DNA of 64,000 bases from the NCBI RefSeq assembly GCF_001279695.1, contig NZ_LGDD01000293.1:62001-126000 (forward strand), in the 5' to 3' direction. Of the stretch, positions 1-7,637 are shown piece after piece. This DNA is from Streptomyces sp. WM6378. GTDB lineage: Bacteria > Actinomycetota > Actinomycetes > Streptomycetales > Streptomycetaceae. The translations under genes and the position numbers were made by a program. Position 1 is the stretch's first letter. Each line of letters starts with the position of its first letter. The notes below the pieces were generated by a model. That model was not told the DNA's origin and made no database searches. It saw only the letters and a program-made list of their open reading frames with translations.

Positions 1-43
1 GCGGCCGCCCGAGCGGTACGGATGACAGTTGGGGTGACGGATT

Positions 44-1405
44 GTGGAGCATGCAAGCGGTGCTGAACCGGCCGCTTCGGCCGGCGACGGCCCCGCCGAG
101 GTGCTCGACCGCCCGCTGCCCGAAGGGGTGCGGCGCCGGGTCGTCGCCTTCGTCTCGGAGGCGTTCGGCGGCCTGACCGTCGCCGAACTGCCCGGACAAC
201 TGCGGCAGTACGCCCGTTTCACCCCGACCCGGCGCGCCAAGTTCGCGGGCAACGCGATGGCCGCCGCGCTGGAGAGCGACCCCGTGTTCCGCCAGCGGAT
301 CGGCGAGCGGCTCAAGGAGTCGCAGCCCGAGCTCGCCGGCGCCGTCGAGGCCGGCTCGCCGCCCGCGGCCGCCGATCCCGTGGACGTGGCGGCCGCCGCC
401 TATGTGCTGCGCCCCACCGGATGGGTGAAACTGGTCGCCGCTGCCGGCGAGGAGGCCCAGCGGGCGTTCGCCGAGCGGGCGGACGAGGAGGGCCGCCGCG
501 AACTGGAGCGGCTGCGCGAGGAGCTCGCCGAGGCGCGCGCCCTGGTCAAGTCCGAGAACGAGGCGCTGCGTACGGAGCTGCTCGCGGCCCGCAAGGAAGC
601 CGAAACGCTCCAGCGCAAGCTGCGCAGCGCCCAGAGCGATGTGAAGCGCGGCGAGGCGGCGCTGCGCCGGACCACCTCCGAGATCGACGGCATCAAGTCC
701 GAGGCGGCCGCCCAGGTGGCCGCCGCCGAGAGCGAGACCCGGCGGCTCAAGACGCGGCTCGGCGAGGCCGAGGCGGGCCTGGAGGCGAGCCGGCGCGCGG
801 TCCGCGAGGGGCGTTCCGTCGAGGACATGCGGCTGCGGCTGCTGCTCGACACCGTCCTGGAGGGCGCCCAGGGCCTGCGCCGCGAACTGGCCCTGCCACC
901 CGCCTCCGTACGCCCCGCCGACACCGTGGACGCGGTCGCGCCGGGCAACATGACGCCCAAGGACATCGCGGCCCGGGCCCTGTCGGAGACCGATCCGGCG
1001 CTGCTCGACCAGCTGCTCGGGCTGCCCCAGGTGCACCTGGTCGTGGACGGCTACAACGTCACCAAGACCGGCTATCCGACGATGCCGTTGGAGAAGCAGC
1101 GCCTGCGGCTGCTCGGTGGCCTGTCCGTGCTCGCCGCCCAGACGGGCGCCGAGGTCACCTGCGTCTTCGACGGTGCGGAACTGGCGGCTCCGGTGCTCCT
1201 CGCGCCGCCCAGGGGCGTACGGGTGCTGTTCTCGAAGCCCGGGGTGACCGCGGACGAGCTGATCCGTCAGCTGGTGCGGGCCGAGCCGTCCGGGCGGCCC
1301 GTGGTGGTCGTCTCGACGGACAAGGAAGTCGCGGACGGCGTCGCGAAGGCGGGCGCCCGCCCGGTCGCCTCGCTGCTGCTCCTGAAGCGGCTTTCACGCG
1401 TCTGA
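44..1405 (+). CDS. NYN (YacP-type) nuclease-domain protein with coiled coil
   Basis: A 453-residue protein. The C-terminal ~150 residues carry a NYN/YacP-type domain: VDGYNVTKTGYP near residue 332, then acidic FDGAE and STDKEVADGV segments typical of PIN-like metal-dependent ribonucleases. Residues ~145-260 are a long charged coiled coil (Arg/Glu/Ala-rich), preceded by an Ala-rich N-terminus. The family includes the ribosome-associated mRNA endonuclease Rae1/YacP of Bacillus; RNA cleavage here is inferred from fold only. The GTG start at 44 follows GGGGTGA with a 6-nt spacer, and an in-frame TGA at 23-25 rules out any longer N-terminus. It is apparently monocistronic, followed by a 275-bp gap before the NlpC/P60 gene. 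Confidence 0.85.
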   Translation: MEHASGAEPAASAGDGPAEVLDRPLPEGVRRRVVAFVSEAFGGLTVAELPGQLRQYARFTPTRRAKFAGNAMAAALESDPVFRQRIGERLKESQPELAGAVEAGSPPAAADPVDVAAAAYVLRPTGWVKLVAAAGEEAQRAFAERADEEGRRELERLREELAEARALVKSENEALRTELLAARKEAETLQRKLRSAQSDVKRGEAALRRTTSEIDGIKSEAAAQVAAAESETRRLKTRLGEAEAGLEASRRAVREGRSVEDMRLRLLLDTVLEGAQGLRRELALPPASVRPADTVDAVAPGNMTPKDIAARALSETDPALLDQLLGLPQVHLVVDGYNVTKTGYPTMPLEKQRLRLLGGLSVLAAQTGAEVTCVFDGAELAAPVLLAPPRGVRVLFSKPGVTADELIRQLVRAEPSGRPVVVVSTDKEVADGVAKAGARPVASLLLLKRLSRV

Positions 1406-1547
1406 CGCATTCAGGGTGTTTGGCAACTCCTGTGTTCAATGCCCGAATTCGGGTGATCGCTGACCAGCGCTCCGTCAAGTGTCAACTACTGCGCGTGGGA
1501 TGACAGTAAAGAAACGCCTCGGTCGCGGAAGTTTTTCCTATCAGGAT

Positions 1548-1577
1548 TTGAACTGATCACAGGAAGGTCACTAGGGT
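1548..1577 (+). promoter_or_regulatory. Predicted promoter of first NlpC/P60 gene
   Basis: TTGAAC at 1548-1553 and TAGGGT at 1572-1577 are separated by 18 nt, a reasonable vegetative -35/-10 pair, about 100 nt upstream of the chosen GTG at 1681. The rest of the 1406-1680 gap holds no gene that I can support. Confidence 0.4.
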
Positions 1578-1587
1578 CGGGCCTCGT

Positions 1588-1630
1588 ACCTTCACGCGTT
1601 GATCACTCGCCCCGGGGTGGCCGTGAAGGT
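1588..1630 (+). promoter_or_regulatory. 5'-UTR stem-loop before NlpC/P60 gene
   Basis: A perfect 8-bp inverted repeat, ACCTTCAC (1588-1595) and GTGAAGGT (1623-1630), encloses a 27-nt loop containing the self-complementary CCCCGGGG. It lies just downstream of the predicted promoter, so it would form at the very 5' end of the mRNA, well ahead of the AAGGAG at 1667-1672. It could be an RNA control or stability element. No known riboswitch consensus was recognised. Confidence 0.4.
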
Positions 1631-1680
1631 CCCGCCGAGTGTGCTCTGTTCGGCGGCTGAGGAAGAAGGAGCTCGCCTTC

Positions 1681-2703
1681 GTGGGGTCCCACCGTCGTCC
1701 CAAGCCCGCGAGCCGCACCCGCGTGACCGTGCTCAGCGCGACCGCCGCCGCTGTCGTCGCCCTCACCTCGCAGGCCGCCCAGGCCGACCCGAAGCCCACC
1801 AAGGACGAGGTCAAGAGCAAGGTCGACAAGCTCTACGACGAGGCCGAGCAGGCGACCGAGGCGTCCAACGGCGCCAAGGAGAAGCAGGCCACCCTGGAGA
1901 AGGAGATCGGGCAGATCCAGGACAAGGTCGCCCGTGGCCAGGAAGAGCTCAACACCCTGCGCAGCGGCCTCGGTTCGATGGCCTCGGCGCAGTACCGCTC
2001 GGGCGGCATCGACCCCTCGCTCGCGCTCTTCCTCTCCTCCAACCCGGACGACTTCCTGGACAAGGCGTCCGCCCTCGACCAGCTGAGCGCCAATCAGGCC
2101 GAGGCACTGCAGAAGATCCAGGGCAAGCAGCGCACCCTCGCGCAGGAGCGCAAGGAAGCCCAGGACAAGCTGAAGGACCTCGCCGACACCCGCAAGGTGC
2201 TCGACGACAAGAAGAAGGAAGTCCAGGGCAAGCTCAGCGACGCCCAGACGCTGCTCAACTCGCTGACCGCGCAGGAGAAGGCCGCGCTCGCCGCCGACGA
2301 CGCGCGCGCCAACCGCTCCGACGCGCGGCCGGACCTCGGCAACGTGCCCGCCTCGGGGGTCGGCGGCGCCGCCCTCGCCGCGGCCCAGACGATGATCGGC
2401 CGGCCGTACCAGTGGTCCGCGACGGGCACCGCGTCCTTCGACTGCTCGGGTCTGACGGGCTGGGCCTACCGGCAGGCCGGCGTCAACCTGCCGCGCACCT
2501 CGCAGGAGCAGGCCAACGCGGGCACCCGGATCGGCCGCAGCGAGCTCAAGCCCGGCGACCTGGTGCTCTTCTTCGGCGACCTGCACCACATCGGCCTGTA
2601 CGCCGGCAACAACATGGTGCTGCACGCGCCGAGGACCGGCACGGTCGTGCGCTACGAGTCGATGGACAACATGCCGTTCCAGTTCGGTGTGCGCATCGGC
2701 TGA
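1681..2703 (+). CDS. Secreted NlpC/P60 peptidoglycan endopeptidase 1
   Basis: A 340-residue secreted cell-wall hydrolase expected to cut peptide cross-bridges or stems. The start is set at GTG 1681 (MGSHRRPKP...), 8 nt after AAGGAG; the longer frame from 1639 has no such site and would disrupt the signal peptide. Residues 1-36 are an export signal (basic N-region, Ala/Val/Leu core, cleavage near AQA). Residues ~37-195 form a charged coiled coil, as in RipA-type hydrolases. The NlpC/P60 domain is C-terminal: catalytic Cys255 in FDCSGLTGWAY, His303 in HHIGLYAG, and the HAP motif. The next gene is a paralogue with the same layout. A mycobacterial counterpart is Rv2190c. Confidence 0.93.
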   Translation: MGSHRRPKPASRTRVTVLSATAAAVVALTSQAAQADPKPTKDEVKSKVDKLYDEAEQATEASNGAKEKQATLEKEIGQIQDKVARGQEELNTLRSGLGSMASAQYRSGGIDPSLALFLSSNPDDFLDKASALDQLSANQAEALQKIQGKQRTLAQERKEAQDKLKDLADTRKVLDDKKKEVQGKLSDAQTLLNSLTAQEKAALAADDARANRSDARPDLGNVPASGVGGAALAAAQTMIGRPYQWSATGTASFDCSGLTGWAYRQAGVNLPRTSQEQANAGTRIGRSELKPGDLVLFFGDLHHIGLYAGNNMVLHAPRTGTVVRYESMDNMPFQFGVRIG

Positions 2704-2772
2704 CGCGCCTTTCGTTCCGTCAGCCGCCGACACCGCCCAAACGGGCGAATTCCGGCAACTCGCGCTGACGCC

Positions 2773-2809
2773 ACGCCCCGCCGGTGACCTGTGTTCTCCG
2801 GTGGGGCGT
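2773..2809 (+). terminator. Intrinsic hairpin after NlpC/P60 gene 1
   Basis: Arms 2773-2784 and 2798-2809 pair over 12 positions with one G-U pair (13-nt loop) and are followed by CACTTT. It is a likely terminator or processing hairpin separating the two tandem NlpC/P60 genes. Confidence 0.6.
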
Positions 2810-2942
2810 CACTTTGCGTAGGCGGCCGGGTCGTTGGCCGCCCGGTGTGTGCCCGGTTACTGTCCGGCGTGCGGTTCCCCCGGTGACTCGCCGCCCGCCC
2901 GGGCGGCAGGGGCCGCACGCAGTGCAAGGGAGTGCGGCATAC

Positions 2943-3971
2943 GTGGCGTCCCATCGCCGGCCTTCGCAGTCGGGCCTGACCCAGAGCGCCCGCGTCACCG
3001 TCCTTTCGGCCGCGGCGGCAACGGCCGCGGCAGCCCTCGCGGCCCCCGCGGCGAGCGCCGACCCGCGCGAGCCGGCCCCCTCGGGCCAGGCCAAGGTCGA
3101 CCGCCTCTTCGAGGAGGCCGAGCAGGCCACCGAGCAGTACGACAAGGCCGACGCGCACGCGCGTGAGCTGCGCGAGCAGGTCAAGCAGGCGCAGGACGGC
3201 GTCGCGCGCGGCCAGGACAGGATCAACCGCATGCGGGGCGCGCTCGGCGCGATCGCCGGGGCGCAGTACCGCTCGGGCGGCATCGACCCCGCGCTCGCGC
3301 TGCTCCTGTCCTCCAACCCGGACACCTATCTCGACCGGGCCGCCGCCCTCGACCGGCTGAGCGAGCGTCAGACGGGCGCGCTCCAGGACCTCCAGCGCGA
3401 GCAGCGGCGCCTGTCGCAGCAGCGCGCCGAGGCGAGGCGCAAGCTCGCCGAGCTGGAGCGCAGCCGCACCGAGGTGGCCCGGCACAAGCGGACCGTGGAG
3501 TCGAAGCTCGCCGAGGCGCGCCGGACGCTGAACGCGCTGCCCACCGCCGACCGCGCCGCCTTCGACCGCGCCTCCCGCTCCGGCCGCACCGAACTGCCCG
3601 GGCTTCCCGACGCGGCGCCCGCCTCCGCGCGGGCCGCGGCGGCCGTGATGGCGGCCCGCGCGGCGATCGGCAAGCCGTACATCTGGGGGTCCAGCGGGCC
3701 CGCCGGGTTCGACTGTTCGGGCCTGATGCAGTGGTCGTACGCCCAGGCGGGCCTGGGCCTGCCGCGCACCTCGCAGGAGCAGCGGTACGCCGGCCACCAG
3801 GTGCCGCTCTCCGAGGCGAAGCCGGGCGACCTGATCACGTACCGGCACGACGCCAGCCACATCGCCATGTACATGGGGAACGGCCAGGTGGTGCACGCGC
3901 CGTATCCCGGGGCGCCGGTGCGCTACGACCCCGTGGGGATGATGCCCATTTCCTCGGTGACGCGCGTCTGA
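2943..3971 (+). CDS. Secreted NlpC/P60 peptidoglycan endopeptidase 2
   Basis: A 342-residue paralogue of the preceding gene, with the same order of parts: signal peptide (MASHRRPSQ..., Ala-rich core, cleavage near ASA), charged coiled coil, C-terminal NlpC/P60 domain. The catalytic Cys258 lies in FDCSGLMQWSY and the His in SHIAMYMG, and a second His lies in VVHAPYPG. Both copies share QYRSGGIDP and the LLSSNPD segment, which marks them as a tandem duplication. The GTG start at 2943 follows AGGGAG and a ~10-nt spacer; the frame open from 2784 overlaps the terminator and is not used. The lipoprotein metallopeptidase starts 16 bp downstream, so the two are probably co-transcribed. Confidence 0.92.
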   Translation: MASHRRPSQSGLTQSARVTVLSAAAATAAAALAAPAASADPREPAPSGQAKVDRLFEEAEQATEQYDKADAHARELREQVKQAQDGVARGQDRINRMRGALGAIAGAQYRSGGIDPALALLLSSNPDTYLDRAAALDRLSERQTGALQDLQREQRRLSQQRAEARRKLAELERSRTEVARHKRTVESKLAEARRTLNALPTADRAAFDRASRSGRTELPGLPDAAPASARAAAAVMAARAAIGKPYIWGSSGPAGFDCSGLMQWSYAQAGLGLPRTSQEQRYAGHQVPLSEAKPGDLITYRHDASHIAMYMGNGQVVHAPYPGAPVRYDPVGMMPISSVTRV

Positions 3972-3987
3972 CCGTACGATCGGCGGC

Positions 3988-5220
3988 GTGGCAGGTCATG
4001 GACGTGGTCGACGGGTGTGGCGCGGGCGGGCGGCGGGATGCGCGCTCGCCGCGCTGCTGCTCGTGTCCGGGTGCTCGGCGCCCGGGGCGGCGCCCGACGC
4101 CACCGCGGGCCAGGTGCAGCAGGTCCTCGACCGGCGCGCGGCCGCGGTCCTCAAGCACGACGAGGCCGGCTATCTGGCCGCCGTCGACCCCGCCGCCACG
4201 GGCCTGCGGGTGGCCCAGCGCACCGAGTTCGGCAACCTCGCGCAGGTGCCGCTGAGCTCCTGGACGTACCGGGTCACCGGCGTGGACCGGCACGGCGCGA
4301 CGGCGACCGCCAAGGTGGAACTGCACTACCGCATCGAGGGCTACGACACCGCCCCCGTGACGGCCGCCCGCACTCTCACCCTCGACCGGCGCGGCGGGAA
4401 CTGGTACGTCACCGACGACCGGCCCGCCCAGGGCGACGCGCAGCTGCTGTGGCAGCAGGGCCCGGTCACGGCCGTACGCGGCACCCACAGCCTGGTCCTC
4501 GGGGTCGGCCAGGACCCGGCGAAGCTGCACGGGATCGCGGTCGCGGAGGACGCGGCGGTACCGGCGGTGTCGGCCGCGTGGCCGGGCACATGGGCGGGCC
4601 GAGTCGTGGTCCTCGTCCCCTCATCGCTCGACGGCATGGCCGCGCTGCTCGGCGCGCCCGCCGCCTCCTACCGGGGCATCGCGGCGGTGACCACCGGCGA
4701 GGCGGGCGGCGCGGCGGCGGCCCCGGCGGACCGGGTGATCGTCAACCCGGACGCGTACGCGGTCCTCGGCGACCTGGGCCGCAAGGTCGTCCTCACCCAC
4801 GAGACCACCCACGTGGCCACCCGCGCCCACACCTCGCCCGCCACCCCGATGTGGCTCTCGGAGGGCTACGCGGACTGGGTCGGCTACCGCGACACCGGCC
4901 GCACCGCCCCCCAGGCCGCCCCCGAACTCCAGAAGGCCGTCCGCGCGGGCGACTTCCCCGCCGACCTCCCCTCGGACGCCGACTTCGGCTTCGACGGCGG
5001 CGCGGACCGCCTGGCGAAAGCGTACGAAGGCGGCTGGCTGGCCTGCCGCCTGATCGCCACCCACTGGGGCGAGGCGACGCTGGCCCGCTTCTACACCAAG
5101 GTGGGCAACCAGCCCCACCGCGAGGGCGCGGTGGAAAAGGCGATGAAGGACGAACTCGGCCTGTCCCCAAGGGAGTTCACGGCGCGGTGGCGGGAGTATG
5201 TGCGGGGGCAGCTGGCTTGA
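3988..5220 (+). CDS. Lipoprotein with gluzincin-like (Peptidase MA) domain
   Basis: A 410-residue protein with a lipobox (LLVSGC, Cys at ~residue 30) after a basic N-terminus, so it is probably a membrane-anchored extracytoplasmic lipoprotein. The first half looks like an NTF2-like or SnoaL-type fold (inference). The second half has HETTH (residues ~271-275) followed after 16 residues by E in WLSEGYADW, the pattern of Peptidase_MA_2 zinc metallopeptidases. Substrate is unknown; the position behind two peptidoglycan hydrolases suggests a cell-wall or surface role. The GTG start gives a good lipoprotein signal. It ends at 5220, directly abutting the convergent PadR gene (stop at 5221). Confidence 0.82.
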   Translation: MAGHGRGRRVWRGRAAGCALAALLLVSGCSAPGAAPDATAGQVQQVLDRRAAAVLKHDEAGYLAAVDPAATGLRVAQRTEFGNLAQVPLSSWTYRVTGVDRHGATATAKVELHYRIEGYDTAPVTAARTLTLDRRGGNWYVTDDRPAQGDAQLLWQQGPVTAVRGTHSLVLGVGQDPAKLHGIAVAEDAAVPAVSAAWPGTWAGRVVVLVPSSLDGMAALLGAPAASYRGIAAVTTGEAGGAAAAPADRVIVNPDAYAVLGDLGRKVVLTHETTHVATRAHTSPATPMWLSEGYADWVGYRDTGRTAPQAAPELQKAVRAGDFPADLPSDADFGFDGGADRLAKAYEGGWLACRLIATHWGEATLARFYTKVGNQPHREGAVEKAMKDELGLSPREFTARWREYVRGQLA

Positions 5221-5748
5221 TCAGGGCTTGTCCAGCTCTCTGATCGCCTCGGCCAGCCACTTCTTTTCCGCCGTGCCGGTGGCGCGCGCGATCCGCAGCA
5301 TGCCCTGGCGGAACAGGTCCGGCGCCTGCTCGGCCGTGACGGGCTCGCCCTCCCGGTAGAAGAAGCTCGCCGGTGTTTCGAGGAAGGCCTGCCGCCTCCG
5401 GAGGACGACCGCCTGCTCGGCGGGGTCGGGCAGGTGCCGCAGGAAGGCGAGCAGGGTGAAGAACCGCTGCCCGTCGGTGATTTCGACGTCCTTGGGGTGC
5501 CGCAGCCGCTCCAGGAGCCCGGCGCGGCCCGCATCCGTGAGGGAGAGGATGCGCCGGGGCGCGGCCCCGCTGCCGGGCTCGGTGCGCTGCTCAAGGGCGC
5601 CCGCCTTCACCAGGCGGGTGATGGCCGGATACAGCGCCCCGTCGCTGACCGGCCGGATGTGTCCGCTGAGTCCCTTGATGCGCTCCTTGAGCTCGTAGCC
5701 ATGGAGGGGTTCCTCGTAGAGGAATCCCAGGATCGACAGCTCCAGCAT
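5221..5748 (-). CDS. PadR-family transcriptional regulator
   Basis: A 175-residue winged-helix regulator. MLELSILGFLYEEPLHGYELKERI and the DGALYPAITRLVKAG recognition-helix region are classic PadR; the C-terminal half is the helical dimerisation part (Vir_act_alpha_C type) with the FYREGEP loop. The start is ATG at 5748, preceded by GAGGGG; the open frame up to 5841 would run through the operator. It is divergent from the MATE exporter gene (5841) and separated from it by two 17-bp palindromes. By family habit it should repress that exporter and itself until a ligand, often the exported drug, binds. Confidence 0.9.
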   Translation of the reverse strand: MLELSILGFLYEEPLHGYELKERIKGLSGHIRPVSDGALYPAITRLVKAGALEQRTEPGSGAAPRRILSLTDAGRAGLLERLRHPKDVEITDGQRFFTLLAFLRHLPDPAEQAVVLRRRQAFLETPASFFYREGEPVTAEQAPDLFRQGMLRIARATGTAEKKWLAEAIRELDKP

Positions 5749-5786
5749 GGGCGCCCCTCGTCTTGTCCGGTTGTCGCGCCTCATGA

Positions 5787-5818
5787 TACCTCTTATCGAG
5801 TTACCTCGAATCGAGGTA
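5787..5818. promoter_or_regulatory. Two overlapping 17-bp PadR operator candidates
   Basis: Site 2 (5802-5818) is a perfect palindrome: TACCTCGA, central A, TCGAGGTA. Site 1 (5787-5803) matches it at 14 of 17 positions. Their starts are 15 bp apart and they overlap by 2 bp in the middle of the 92-bp padR/MATE divergent intergenic region. The placement is as expected for autorepression plus exporter control. Confidence 0.7.
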
Positions 5819-5840
5819 TTGCTTAGCGGGGGAGAGGGCA

Positions 5841-7637
5841 ATGGGTCCGAAGGCTCATCGCGGGGCGCTGGTGTCGCTCGCGTATCCGGTCTACTTCGAG
5901 CTCCTGGCCGGGGTCACGGCCGGAATCATCAACACGGTCTGGGTGGCCCGGCTCGGCGGGGACTCCGTGGCCGCGGTCGCCGTGGCCACCAACGTGGAGA
6001 ACGTGCTGCTCGGGGTCGTCCTGATGGCAGGGTCGGGCACGACCGTGCTGCTCGCCCGGGCCAGGGGCGCCGGAGATCCGGGCGGGGTGCGGGCGGCCGT
6101 GCGGGGCGGCTGGGCACTGTGGGCGTTGCTCACCCCGGTCGTCGCGGTGGGCGGATTCCTGTGCCGGGAGCCGCTGGCCCGCCTGGTGCTGGGCGCGGAC
6201 GCGGGCGCAGCCCCGCATCTGGCCTCCGGCTACTTCTCCGTCGCACTGCCCGGCACGGCGGTCTTCTTCGCCACCAACGTCGTGGACGGCATCCTCAAGG
6301 GCACGGGCGACACCCGCACCCCGATGCGTCTCGCGCTGCTCTCCAACGGGCTGATCCTGGTCCTGGACCCGCTGCTCATCCTGGGGTGCGGCCTCGGCGT
6401 GCGGGGTGCGGCCATCGCCACCGTGGCCGGGCGGGGGGCCGCCCTGGCGTGGGGCCTTGTGATGCTGCGGCGGAGCACCGTGCTGCGCGCGGCCGGGCCC
6501 TCGCCGCGCGCCCTGTCCGCCGATCTGCGCCGCACGGTGCGCACCGGACTCCCCATCTCCGCGGACTTCGTCGTGCGCATGGGCGGAGCACTCGCCCTTG
6601 TCGGCGTCGTCGCCCGGATCGGTGTCGCCGAGGTCGCCGCGTACGGCATCGCGACCAAGGCGATGTACGTGGCGACCATGGCCTTCTACTCCGTACGCCA
6701 GGCCGCCGCGATCCAGACCGCGCGCCTGCTCGGGGCGGGGCGGGACGAGCGGCGGGCCGTCGGGTGGGCGGCGCTGCGCGTCTCGGGGGCGGTGGGGATC
6801 GCCGCGCTCCTCGTGCTGCTCGCCGCCGCACCCTGGATCATGGCGGCGTTCGGCGCGCACGGGAAGGTGGCCGCGGCCGGGGCGCTGTATCTGCGCTGTC
6901 TCGGGCCCTACCTGGTGCTGCTCGCCTGCTTCATCGCCGTGGGCGGGGTGTTCGAGGGCAGCGGCGCCAGCCCGCTCCTGGCGCGGATCACCGGATGCGG
7001 CGTGGTTCTCCAACTGGGGCTCGCCCACGGCCTGTTGGGACTGGGCCTGCCCGGCATCTGCCTGGCGGCGGCGCTGGCCACGGCCGCCCAGTGCGCGGCC
7101 CTGGCATGGCTCTGCCGACGTACGTCGAAGCGTCAGCAGGTGGTGGACGGCTCGGTCCTGCGGGTGGGCTGCAGGGGCAGCGGCGGGAGGTTGCGGGTCG
7201 GGGAGGTCGAGTGCCACAGGCGGTGGCAGGCCAGGAGTGAGGCGGTCAGGAGGAGGCCGTTGCGTACGACCAGGAGCAGTACGCCCAGCCAGTCGCTCGC
7301 CACCACGTGGGAGAACCAGATCGGGAACTCCAGGAGGGTCACGCCCGTCGCGGCCAGGACCAGTTGGGCCGGGCGGGTCATCGGGGAGCGGCGGAAGGCC
7401 AGGCACACCGCGGCCAGGCCCAACAGCCACAGGAGGTACTGGGGGCTGATCACCCGGCTGGTGGTCGTGAAGAGCAGTACGGCGGTGAAGGCCGCGTCCG
7501 CCAGGGTGCTCGGGTGCAGCGGGCCGCGGGATCTGAGGCGCCACAGCAGCAGCCAGCCGAAGGCGAGCGCGGTCAGGGCCATCGCGAAGGCGGACACCAG
7601 CGGAACGTACGGGCCCAGGAACTCCACCGAGCCGTAG
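5841..7637 (+). CDS. MATE-family multidrug exporter with antisense read-through tail
   Basis: A MATE/MOP-superfamily cation-coupled exporter with about 12 hydrophobic segments across residues 1-430 (LVSLAYPVYFELLAG near the start, GTGDTRTPMRLALLSN in the middle, GSGASPLLARI in the C-half). ATG 5841 follows GAGAGGGCA. The conserved protein should end near AALAWLCRR (~residue 430, base ~7130), the family's usual length, but no stop occurs there. The frame stays open for a further ~170 Arg/Ser-rich residues to 7637, antisense to the GT87 gene. Either the stop codon was lost or a frameshift is present. The tail has no hydrophobic segments and is probably non-functional. Regulated by the divergent PadR (inference). 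Confidence 0.85.
   Translation: MGPKAHRGALVSLAYPVYFELLAGVTAGIINTVWVARLGGDSVAAVAVATNVENVLLGVVLMAGSGTTVLLARARGAGDPGGVRAAVRGGWALWALLTPVVAVGGFLCREPLARLVLGADAGAAPHLASGYFSVALPGTAVFFATNVVDGILKGTGDTRTPMRLALLSNGLILVLDPLLILGCGLGVRGAAIATVAGRGAALAWGLVMLRRSTVLRAAGPSPRALSADLRRTVRTGLPISADFVVRMGGALALVGVVARIGVAEVAAYGIATKAMYVATMAFYSVRQAAAIQTARLLGAGRDERRAVGWAALRVSGAVGIAALLVLLAAAPWIMAAFGAHGKVAAAGALYLRCLGPYLVLLACFIAVGGVFEGSGASPLLARITGCGVVLQLGLAHGLLGLGLPGICLAAALATAAQCAALAWLCRRTSKRQQVVDGSVLRVGCRGSGGRLRVGEVECHRRWQARSEAVRRRPLRTTRSSTPSQSLATTWENQIGNSRRVTPVAARTSWAGRVIGERRKARHTAARPNSHRRYWGLITRLVVVKSSTAVKAASARVLGCSGPRDLRRHSSSQPKASAVRAIAKADTSGTYGPRNSTEP

Noticed and set aside
1406..1680. c-di-AMP (ydaO) riboswitch before the NlpC/P60 gene
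   Set aside because: The context fits, but the conserved ydaO sequence blocks are not present; only a simple stem-loop is seen.
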